Shown one piece after another: positions 16,452-22,913 of a stretch of DNA of 25,313 nt; the stretch's first letter is position 1; each line of letters begins with the position of its first letter. The notes under the pieces are model-generated. The model was not told the DNA's origin, made no database searches, and worked only from the letters and a program-made list of their open reading frames with translations. The position numbers and the translations under genes are program-made. Source of the stretch: CAZFUY01 sp964522445 (GTDB taxonomy: Bacteria > Pseudomonadota > Gammaproteobacteria > SZUA-229); assembly GCA_964522445.1 (NCBI GenBank), contig CAZFUY010000035.1, positions 1-25,313 of the forward strand, read 5' to 3'.

Positions 16452-16529
16452 TATAAAAATACTAAAGTCGAACACTAAAAGCGCATAGTTTTAACTAACG
16501 CACTGGAGCAATAAACAAATATTAAACCG

Positions 16530-16550
16530 CCCTCTCCCACAGGGAGAGGG
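16530..16550 (+). repeat. CCCTCTCCC hairpin repeat, copy 2
   Basis: The same 9-bp stem as at 8184, CCCTCTCCC (16530-16538) and GGGAGAGGG (16542-16550), with loop ACA. The TTGGGGTGAGGG tail of copy 1 is missing. It lies between the convergent permease and FKBP genes and could act as a two-way transcript-end structure. Confidence 0.8.
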
Positions 16551-16575
16551 GTTATAAGAATTTATGTTTTAGTTT

Positions 16576-17283
16576 TTATGAGTTTTTCTTTATATCCAGA
16601 AGTTCAATTTCAAATATTAAAACTGAATTAGCACCAATAAGTTTACCAGCACCACGTTCACCATAGGCGAGTTCTGAAGGTACAAATAATTTCCATTTTC
16701 CACCCACTTTCATTTTTTGTAATGCTTCAGTCCAGCCTTTGATGACACCTGTTACCGGGAATGAAGCAGGTTGGCCTCGTTTATAAGAGCTGTCAAAAAC
16801 ACGACCATCTATCAGGTTGCCACGATAATGAGTCACTACTGTGTCGGTGGCTTTAGGTGTAGCACCTGTGCCTTTTTTCAGTATTTTATATTGCAGTCCG
16901 CTGGCTAATGTTTTTACGCCACTTTTCTTTTTGTTAGCAGCCAGAAATGCACTGCCTTCTTTTTTATTTTTATCGCCAATGGCTTTTGTTTTTGCCTGTT
17001 TTTCTTTTTGTTCTTTTAGTGCTCTTTGCTGAAATTCAGAGACCACTTCCTGCATTTGTTTTTGACTTAATTTAGATGCCTTACCCTTGAAGGCATCATT
17101 GATACCCATAATAACTTTATCTAAAATAATATTAGTTTTCTGCATGGACATTTGTTTGCCCAGATTCTGCCCCATAATATAGCTGGCTTTATCTTTGAAA
17201 GTTTTTAGTGATTCATCGGCAATTACAGGCGCGCTGGCGATTAGTCCAAGGCTGACAATAATTGCAGGAAGTGTTTTTAACAT
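16576..17283 (-). CDS. Periplasmic FKBP-type peptidyl-prolyl isomerase (Mip/FkpA type)
   Basis: 235 residues from the ATG at 17283, which has AAGGACA at good spacing and starts straight into a signal peptide (MLKTLPAIIVSLGLIASAPVIA, cut before DES). A longer frame to 17358 adds 25 polar residues that would bury the signal. The mature protein has the N-terminal helical dimerisation domain (SYIMGQNLGKQM), a long lysine/glutamine-rich linker helix (about 85-110) and the FKBP domain (131-231). Active-site residues are in place: Y153, F163, D164, V180, I181, W184, Y207 and F224. It catalyses proline cis-trans isomerisation and acts as a chaperone in the periplasm. It shares an upstream region with a DegQ-type protease, a fitting partner. 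Confidence 0.93.
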   Translation of the reverse strand: MLKTLPAIIVSLGLIASAPVIADESLKTFKDKASYIMGQNLGKQMSMQKTNIILDKVIMGINDAFKGKASKLSQKQMQEVVSEFQQRALKEQKEKQAKTKAIGDKNKKEGSAFLAANKKKSGVKTLASGLQYKILKKGTGATPKATDTVVTHYRGNLIDGRVFDSSYKRGQPASFPVTGVIKGWTEALQKMKVGGKWKLFVPSELAYGERGAGKLIGANSVLIFEIELLDIKKNS

Positions 17284-17345
17284 TGTGATTGTCCTTTGTA
17301 TAATATATTCATTCGAATAACTATGAGTTTTGAGTTTATGGCGAA

Positions 17346-17369
17346 TGCGTGCATTCATCTAAGCACGCA
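17346..17369. promoter_or_regulatory. 7-bp inverted repeat between FKBP and degQ
   Basis: TGCGTGC (17346-17352) and GCACGCA (17363-17369) are perfect arms around a 10-base AT-rich centre, in the shared upstream region of the divergent FKBP and protease genes. The arm-to-arm centre distance of 17 bp, under two helical turns, suits a dimeric regulator. Could also be a chance hairpin. Confidence 0.35.
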
Positions 17370-17425
17370 ACGTTATCAGGACATGGCGGGGCTAGCAAGG
17401 GGTTAATGGTGCTTAATATTGTGTC

Positions 17426-17452
17426 GAACTTTAATGCTTTTTAGTAGTCTGC
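17426..17452 (+). promoter_or_regulatory. Sigma-E (RpoE) promoter of degQ
   Basis: GAACTT (17426-17431), exactly 16 bp, then TCTGC (17448-17452). The E. coli degP sigma-E promoter as I know it is GAACTT, 16 bp, TCTGA, so only the last base differs. The start would fall near 17458, leaving a leader of about 38 bases with GGAGA before the ATG. Function of the gene and site agree. Confidence 0.7.
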
Positions 17453-17495
17453 CATTGTTATTAATACAGATCGTCTGGCTTGAAATGGAGAACCA

Positions 17496-18863
17496 ATGAA
17501 TCAAATAAAAAAAATAGCGTCTGGAATAATTTTACTGGTGCAGATTACTGTTGTGCAGGCTGCATTGCCTGTTAGTGTTAATGGCCAGGCTTTGCCGACT
17601 TTAGCGCCGATGGTGGAACGTGTAACACCTGCTGTGGTTAATGTATCGACACGTACGCGTATTAGCATAAGCCAGAATCCTTTATTAAATGATCCTTTTT
17701 TCAGACGTTTTTTTGATGTTCCTAAAAGACCGCAGCAGAGGCAGAGGCAGAAGCAAAGCCTGGGGTCGGGCGTGGTAATCGATGCCCGCAAAGGTTTTGT
17801 TATCACTAATTTCCACGTTATTAGCAAGGCCGATGAAATCACTGTAACCCTGCGAAATGGCCGTGCGATGAAAGCCGAATTAATAGGTAAAGACCCAGAA
17901 GCGGATATTGCTCTGCTGAAAATTCCCACCAAAGACCTGAAATCAATACCGCTGGCTAACTCTGATAAATTACGAGTGGGTGATTTTGTGGTTGCTGTGG
18001 GCAATCCCTTTGGGCTAGGGCAGACAGTGACATCCGGTATTGTCAGTGCCATGGGGCGAAGTGGTCTGGGCATAGAGGGTTATGAAGATTTTATTCAGAC
18101 AGATGCATCGATTAACCCGGGGAATTCGGGTGGTGCGCTGGTAAATCTGAAGGGTGAACTGGTGGGTATGAATACTGCCATCCTTGCACCGGGTGGTGCT
18201 GGGGGTAATGTGGGCATAGGTTTTGCCATTCCCATAAATATGGTGAGACAAATTGTAGAGCAGCTTATTGAGCACGGTGAGGTGCGCCGGGGCGTGTTGG
18301 GTGTGGTGACTCAGGATTTAACTGAGGATCTGGCGCAGGCGTTTGCCATCAAGGCACGTAAGGGTACGGTTATTTCTAAAGTTATACCGGACTCGCCAGC
18401 CGCACAGGCTGGTTTGCGAGCGGGTGATGTGGTGATTGAAGTGAATGGCCGTGTTATCAAAAATTCAATGGATATGCGTAATGCCGTGGGGCTGATACGC
18501 ATTGGTCAGATGCTGGATATTACCTTGCTACGCGATGGTCGGAAAATACGCCTTAAAGCCAGCATTAAAGAACCTGAGCAGAGTGTTATTGCGGGTGAAA
18601 AATTATCTCGTTATCTGGCGGGGGCGATTATCGGTGAGCTGGCTGATGAGAATGATCCAGACATTATGCACATTGTCGTTATGGAAGTAAAAGAAGGTAG
18701 TGCAGCCTGGTATGCACGCTTGCGCAAAGGTGATGAGATATTGTCAGTGAATCGCAAAGCAGTAAGAAGCCTGCAAGATGTGCGCAAATACACGCAAAAT
18801 AGTCGCCAATTGCTACTAAATATTCAACGGGGGTCTCAGGCTTTATTTGTCCTTTTGAAGTGA
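17496..18863 (+). CDS. degQ: Periplasmic serine protease, DegQ/DegP (HtrA) family
   Basis: 455 residues. HtrA proteases degrade and refold damaged periplasmic proteins. A signal peptide (MNQIKKIASGIILLVQITVVQA) is followed by the trypsin-like domain with the complete triad: H107 in TNFHVI, D137 in DPEADIALL, S211 in INPGNSGGAL. The LA loop (residues about 55-90) is short and Q/R-rich, as in DegQ rather than DegP. Two PDZ domains follow: PDZ1 about 255-345 (GVLGVVTQDLTEDLA, AAQAGLRAGDVVIEVNG) and PDZ2 about 365-455 (AWYARLRKGDEILSVNRKAV), the latter somewhat shortened. GGAGA precedes the ATG. A near-consensus sigma-E promoter lies upstream, pointing to induction by envelope stress. Confidence 0.94.
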   Translation: MNQIKKIASGIILLVQITVVQAALPVSVNGQALPTLAPMVERVTPAVVNVSTRTRISISQNPLLNDPFFRRFFDVPKRPQQRQRQKQSLGSGVVIDARKGFVITNFHVISKADEITVTLRNGRAMKAELIGKDPEADIALLKIPTKDLKSIPLANSDKLRVGDFVVAVGNPFGLGQTVTSGIVSAMGRSGLGIEGYEDFIQTDASINPGNSGGALVNLKGELVGMNTAILAPGGAGGNVGIGFAIPINMVRQIVEQLIEHGEVRRGVLGVVTQDLTEDLAQAFAIKARKGTVISKVIPDSPAAQAGLRAGDVVIEVNGRVIKNSMDMRNAVGLIRIGQMLDITLLRDGRKIRLKASIKEPEQSVIAGEKLSRYLAGAIIGELADENDPDIMHIVVMEVKEGSAAWYARLRKGDEILSVNRKAVRSLQDVRKYTQNSRQLLLNIQRGSQALFVLLK

Positions 18864-18956
18864 GGAGGTAATAGTTGTTAGAATTGACATAGTTTATTGT
18901 CACAGTACGCTAGTTAAAACTATGCACTTTTAGTGTAAGACTTTAGTGTTTTTATG

Positions 18957-19391
18957 TCATCCCGGTGTATTTTTCTCCACCCATCTATGCCCTTCTGCCA
19001 GAGTCTCTTTCTTCCAGAAAGGGGCTCTGGATTTTAACTCTTCCATTAAATACCGGCAGGCATCAAAAGCTGCGGCACGGTGAGCCGACCACACGGCGGT
19101 GAGTACAATAGGGTCGTTGGGGTGAATGTCGCCCACCCGATGAATAATCAGGCTGTCTATAATATCCCAGCGTGATTTAGCCTCGTCACAGATTTTATCC
19201 AGATAACTATCGGTCATGCCGGGATAATGCTCCAGTGTCATTACCTGTACATCATCACCTTCATTAAAATCTCGCATAGTGCCGGTGAATGTAGCTGTTG
19301 CACCATACTTACCCTCTTGCAGGTGTTGCTTCTGAAAAGACTGAATTTCCTGCCAGGGGTCAAATGCCTGTTCCCGTATCTCACTGGCCAT
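18957..19391 (-). CDS. moaE: Molybdopterin synthase large subunit
   Basis: 144 residues from the ATG at 19391, which has a strong GGGAGG site; a longer frame to 19463 would run into moaD and is rejected. MoaE uses the MoaD thiocarboxylate to put two sulfurs on cyclic pyranopterin, giving molybdopterin. Seen: GATATFTGTMRD (30-41, with R40), LEHYPGM, IIHRVGDIHPND, WSAHRAAAFDAC (H104, R105) and LKSRAPFWKKE with the catalytic lysines (K120, K127). Its start is one base after the moaD stop, so the subunits are coupled. The last residues (NTPG) read into a CATCCCGG stretch. Confidence 0.96.
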   Translation of the reverse strand: MASEIREQAFDPWQEIQSFQKQHLQEGKYGATATFTGTMRDFNEGDDVQVMTLEHYPGMTDSYLDKICDEAKSRWDIIDSLIIHRVGDIHPNDPIVLTAVWSAHRAAAFDACRYLMEELKSRAPFWKKETLAEGHRWVEKNTPG

Positions 19392-19392
19392 A

Positions 19393-19626
19393 TCAGCCTC
19401 CCGTAACTGGTGGGAAAAAAGCCACTTCATCGCCATCACTGACTGGACTCTGGTTATTGACATACACCATATTTATGGCGCATAAGGTATTGTCTGGCAT
19501 GGTCATGTTAGACGTGGCCTGTTGCCATACCTGTTCAACGGTTAAGTCCTCTATTTTTTCCAGATGGTACTCGGATTGCCTGACCTGTTCACGCAGGCTG
19601 GCAAAAAATTTAACGGTAATAGTCAT
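19393..19626 (-). CDS. moaD: Molybdopterin synthase sulfur-carrier subunit
   Basis: 77 residues, a ubiquitin-like fold. It ends in the Gly-Gly (G76-G77) that is adenylated and thiocarboxylated, within the family ending FFPPVTGG. Other family marks are ITVKFFASLRE at the start and AINMVYVNNQSPVSDGDEVAF. AGGAA about 6 bases before the ATG supports the start. moaE follows after one base; moaC is divergent across 98 bp. Confidence 0.95.
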   Translation of the reverse strand: MTITVKFFASLREQVRQSEYHLEKIEDLTVEQVWQQATSNMTMPDNTLCAINMVYVNNQSPVSDGDEVAFFPPVTGG

Positions 19627-19724
19627 TCGGTATTCCTGAAATCAATTGTGTAACTATGCAGTATTTTGCTGATTGATCATTCATTTGGTAGTCTAAGCCG
19701 CAATATTAATGACAAGGTAAACCC

Positions 19725-20207
19725 ATGAGCGATAAGTTAACTCATTTTAACGCATCTGGCGAAGCACATATGGTTGATGTTGGAAAAAAAGATGTCACGC
19801 ATCGCTCCGCTATTGCTGATGGGCGCATTTTTATGAAACCAGAAACCCTGGCGCTGATTAAACAGGGCACACATAAAAAAGGTGATGTGCTGGGTATTGC
19901 CCGAGTTGCAGGCATTATGGCCTCTAAGAAAACGTCAGATTTAATACCCTTATGTCATCCCATTGCGCTCAGCCATGTGGATATAGAACTGCAAACTGAT
20001 GATGCCATGCCGGGTGTTTATTGCCGGGTAACAACCGAGTGCAAAGGCATAACAGGCGTGGAAATGGAGGCGTTGACTGCCGTGCAAATTACGCTGCTTA
20101 CAATATACGATATGTGCAAAGCGGTTGACCGAGGTATGCACATGGAAGATATAGGCTTGCTTGAAAAGTCAGGTGGCAAATCGGGTGAGTGGAGTAAAGG
20201 GCGTTAG
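19725..20207 (+). CDS. moaC: Cyclic pyranopterin monophosphate synthase
   Basis: 160 residues (E. coli 161). It converts the MoaA product, 3',8-cyclo-7,8-dihydro-GTP, to cPMP, the first stable intermediate of molybdenum cofactor synthesis. Active-site residues are in place: H78 in PLCHPIALSHV, E113 and E115 in GVEMEALTAV, D129 and K132 in YDMCKAVDR. The ATG has AAGGT 6 bases upstream. moaA is not in the window, so the pathway is split. The upstream gap is too short for a typical Moco riboswitch, and none is seen. Confidence 0.96.
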   Translation: MSDKLTHFNASGEAHMVDVGKKDVTHRSAIADGRIFMKPETLALIKQGTHKKGDVLGIARVAGIMASKKTSDLIPLCHPIALSHVDIELQTDDAMPGVYCRVTTECKGITGVEMEALTAVQITLLTIYDMCKAVDRGMHMEDIGLLEKSGGKSGEWSKGR

Positions 20208-20282
20208 CAACCAGTACATTCTCGTCCCTAACTTTCTGGAGGGGATTCATAAAGTTTTAAGCAAATCACATTCAGGCTAACC

Positions 20283-20304
20283 AGCAGTTTCATCATCGAC
20301 TGCT
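20283..20304. other. 6-bp inverted repeat between moaC and sthA
   Basis: AGCAGT (20283-20288) and ACTGCT (20299-20304) enclose TTCATCATCG. No T-run follows. It may be an operator of sthA, a weak moaC transcript end, or chance. Confidence 0.25.
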
Positions 20305-20346
20305 ACACTTAAACACAATAAAAATAATTGTTTTCAGGTAGCCGGG

Positions 20347-21753
20347 ATGAACACAGAAAAAAAACGGGAAGAATACGATCTTATTGTTATAGGCAGTGGT
20401 CCTGCGGGTCAGAAAGCCGCTATTCAGGCGGCAAAAATTAATCGTAAAGTTGCCATTATCGAACGCGGTGATGAAGTCGGTGGTGTTGCTGTACACACCG
20501 GCACAATTCCCAGTAAAACTCTGCGTGAAGCGGTTCTGTATTTGTCAGGTTATGACCAGCGTGGTTTATACGGCAAAGGTTATCGTCTAAAAAAAGAAGT
20601 TACTATGGATGACTTGCTGCAACGTGTTGCTATCACCATCAATCAGGAAACCGAAGTGATGGAGCATCAGTTAAGGCGCAATGGTGTTGCCATCATTCAT
20701 GGCTCAGCATCATTTATTGATGAGCATCGCATTCAGGTTGAAAATCGTCACGGTAAAATTACTGAATACTGGGGGGATTATATTTTACTGGCAACCGGCA
20801 CGCGGCCACAGCGCCCCGCCAATATTGAGTTTGATGGCGAAACAATTATTGATAGTGATGATATGGTGCAACTGAAAAAAACACCGCGTTCAATGACGGT
20901 TATTGGAGCGGGTGTTATTGGCGTTGAATATGCCTCCATCTTTAGTGCTATGGATATCAAAGTAAACCTGGTGGATGGTCGAGAATCCATGCTGGGTTTT
21001 ATGGATCGAGAAATTATAGATGAACTCATTCATTTAATGCGAGACCGAGGCACGGTTATTCGTTTTGGAGAAACAGTTGATAATGTAGAAAAAGATGGAG
21101 ACGGTGGTGCGGTTGTTACCCTGACCAGTGGGAAAAAATTTCGTTCTGATGTGGTTATGTTTGCCGCAGGTCGCATAGGTTCAACATCGGCATTAAAATT
21201 AGAAAATATTGGTATAGACGTAAATGCCAAACACCTTATAAAAGTAAATGAATTTTACCAAACGGATGTGTCGCATATTTATGCGGCGGGGGATTTAATT
21301 GGTTTTCCAAGTTTAGCGTCAACCTCAATGGAGCAGGGACGACTAGCCGCACGCCATGCTTTTGGTATGTCGGTGCATCCACGCCCCGAACTTTTCCCCT
21401 ATGGTGTTTTTGCTGTTCCTGAAATGAGTATGGTGGGCAAAACAGAAGAAGAATTAACGCGAGATAAAGTGCCTTATGAAGTGGGCATTGCACGATTAAA
21501 AGAAACCGCGCGTGGACATATTATGGGATTGCAGGAAGGCATGTTGAAATTAATTTTCAGCCTGGAAGACCGAAAACTTTTAGGCGTGCATGTGCTGGGT
21601 GAAGGCGCAACAGAGTTAGTGCATATTGGTCAGTCAGTATTAACGCTGGGGGGTGATCTGGATTTCTTTATAGAAAATGTTTTTAACTACCCAACACTGG
21701 CAGAGGCGTATAAAATTGCAGCATTGGATGCGTGTAATCGAATGACCTCGTAG
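20347..21753 (+). CDS. sthA: Soluble pyridine nucleotide transhydrogenase
   Basis: 468 residues, a FAD flavoprotein of the disulfide-reductase fold. SthA moves reducing equivalents between NADPH and NADH. Seen: FAD motif IGSGPAGQKAA (15-25), the active-site-equivalent segment GGVAVHTGTIPSKTLREA, NAD(P) motif IGAGVIGVEYASIF, AAGDLIGFPSLASTSMEQGR, and the C-terminal NYPTLAEAYKIAALD. In the segment matching GGTCLNVGCIPSK of LpdA both cysteines are replaced (A48, T53), so disulfide chemistry is impossible, and the GTIPSK and LREA signatures favour SthA over a lipoamide dehydrogenase. The C-terminal His-Glu pair of LpdA is also absent (NYPTLAE). Monocistronic by position. Confidence 0.93.
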   Translation: MNTEKKREEYDLIVIGSGPAGQKAAIQAAKINRKVAIIERGDEVGGVAVHTGTIPSKTLREAVLYLSGYDQRGLYGKGYRLKKEVTMDDLLQRVAITINQETEVMEHQLRRNGVAIIHGSASFIDEHRIQVENRHGKITEYWGDYILLATGTRPQRPANIEFDGETIIDSDDMVQLKKTPRSMTVIGAGVIGVEYASIFSAMDIKVNLVDGRESMLGFMDREIIDELIHLMRDRGTVIRFGETVDNVEKDGDGGAVVTLTSGKKFRSDVVMFAAGRIGSTSALKLENIGIDVNAKHLIKVNEFYQTDVSHIYAAGDLIGFPSLASTSMEQGRLAARHAFGMSVHPRPELFPYGVFAVPEMSMVGKTEEELTRDKVPYEVGIARLKETARGHIMGLQEGMLKLIFSLEDRKLLGVHVLGEGATELVHIGQSVLTLGGDLDFFIENVFNYPTLAEAYKIAALDACNRMTS

Positions 21754-21785
21754 TTCGTTATAAACTAACGGGGTCAAAACAGGTT

Positions 21786-22859
21786 CTAACCCTGCGACAA
21801 TAACTGCTTTAGTTCAATCACGGCGGCATTGGCTCTGGAAATATAATTAGCCATCACTAAAGAGTGATTGGCAAAAAAACCAAAACCGTTACCGTTTAAA
21901 ATCATAGGACTCCACACTGTATCCTGAGTGGCATCCAGTTCACGAATAATTTGTCGCAGACTTATTAGTGCATTTTTCTTCTGTAAAATATTATGGAAAT
22001 CTATTTCCACCGCTTTAAGTAAATGGCTTAATGCCCATGCAGAGCCGCGAGCCTCATAAAATACATCATCGATTTCCATCCACGGTGTTTTAATTTCAAC
22101 AAGCTGTTGTGTTTTAGTGGATTGTGCTGCCGCAGGGTCGCCCGCTAAATCGGTGTTAATGCGCTGTTGCCCAACACTGGCGCTGAGACGTTGAGACATG
22201 CTGCCCAGTCGTTTTTCAACCAGGGATAACCAGTCGCGTAAATTATCGGCACGGGCATAAAACTGTGCATTCTGTTGCTCCTTGTCGGCTAAACGGTGCA
22301 GATATTTGTAAAGTGCATCTATGCCTTCATGGTATTCACTTTCTGTTGAGGGGATCAGCCAGGATGATGAATCAAAATTAAACTGTGGTTCAGCAATAAT
22401 TAGATCTTTGTCTTCAACGGACTGTGACTGTGAGCGGCTAATGTCATTGCGTAAAGCGCGAGCCATGTCGCGAATTTGTACCAGCACGCCAAATTCCCAG
22501 TTAGGGATATTATCCATAAACAGGCCAGGAGGCAGTTTGTCGTTGCTGAGGTAACCGCCAGTTTTATCCAGCATAATTTCAGCGGTTTTAATCAGTGTTG
22601 CCGTGGTGGCATAGCCAATGACCTTGTTCTCATTATATTGTTTAGCGAAGGCATCTGTATTTTCAGCAATGTCAAAAGCTGCAGGTTCGCTGTTCCAGAG
22701 GAAACCAAAAACAAGCTGTACCACAATAATAAGAATAAAAAGCCCGGCAGCAATACGGGCTGCCCAGTGGTGGTCAGTGGAACGGCTAACATTAAAGGGC
22801 TTGAGAGCCAGTTTCTGGATTTGGTCGTAGACATCAAACAGATGGTCAAGTATCTTCAT
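21786..22859 (-). CDS. DUF2333 family membrane protein
   Basis: 357 residues from the ATG at 22859, preceded by GGAAA; a frame to 22901 adds 14 residues (MQVQYKNKFKYGKT) and is less likely. One membrane helix (about residues 36-55, AAGLFILIIVVQLVFGFLW) follows a cytoplasmic N-terminus of about 30 residues; the remaining 300 are polar and helical and should be periplasmic. Family marks as I recall them: GGYLSNDKLPPGLFMDN, WEFGVLVQIRDMARALRNDISRSQSQS, and FEARGSxWALxHLL-like FYEARGSAWALSHLL. Function unknown. It is divergent from asmA across 54 bp and converges with sthA. Confidence 0.85.
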   Translation of the reverse strand: MKILDHLFDVYDQIQKLALKPFNVSRSTDHHWAARIAAGLFILIIVVQLVFGFLWNSEPAAFDIAENTDAFAKQYNENKVIGYATTATLIKTAEIMLDKTGGYLSNDKLPPGLFMDNIPNWEFGVLVQIRDMARALRNDISRSQSQSVEDKDLIIAEPQFNFDSSSWLIPSTESEYHEGIDALYKYLHRLADKEQQNAQFYARADNLRDWLSLVEKRLGSMSQRLSASVGQQRINTDLAGDPAAAQSTKTQQLVEIKTPWMEIDDVFYEARGSAWALSHLLKAVEIDFHNILQKKNALISLRQIIRELDATQDTVWSPMILNGNGFGFFANHSLVMANYISRANAAVIELKQLLSQG

Positions 22860-22913
22860 GGTTTTTCCGTATTTGAATTTATTTTTATATTGTACCTGCA
22901 TGGAGCTTAAAGA

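Noticed and set aside
17284..17358. 25-residue upstream extension of the FKBP protein
   Set aside because: It would place polar residues before a clear signal peptide, and the ATG at 17283 has its own AAGGACA site.
17501..18073. 190-residue frame antisense to degQ
   Set aside because: It mirrors the conserved HtrA coding sequence, has no recognisable domain and no promoter.
18956..18966. GTCATCCCGGT at the moaE end, like the start of the repeat at 25282
   Set aside because: Only one arm is present and it codes for the last MoaE residues; chance or a minor relic.
19392..19463. Upstream extension of moaE
   Set aside because: It overlaps moaD in another frame; the ATG at 19391 has a strong GGGAGG site and matches the family start.
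19627..19724. Possible Moco riboswitch between moaD and moaC
   Set aside because: 98 bp shared by two divergent genes is too short, and no multi-stem structure is apparent.
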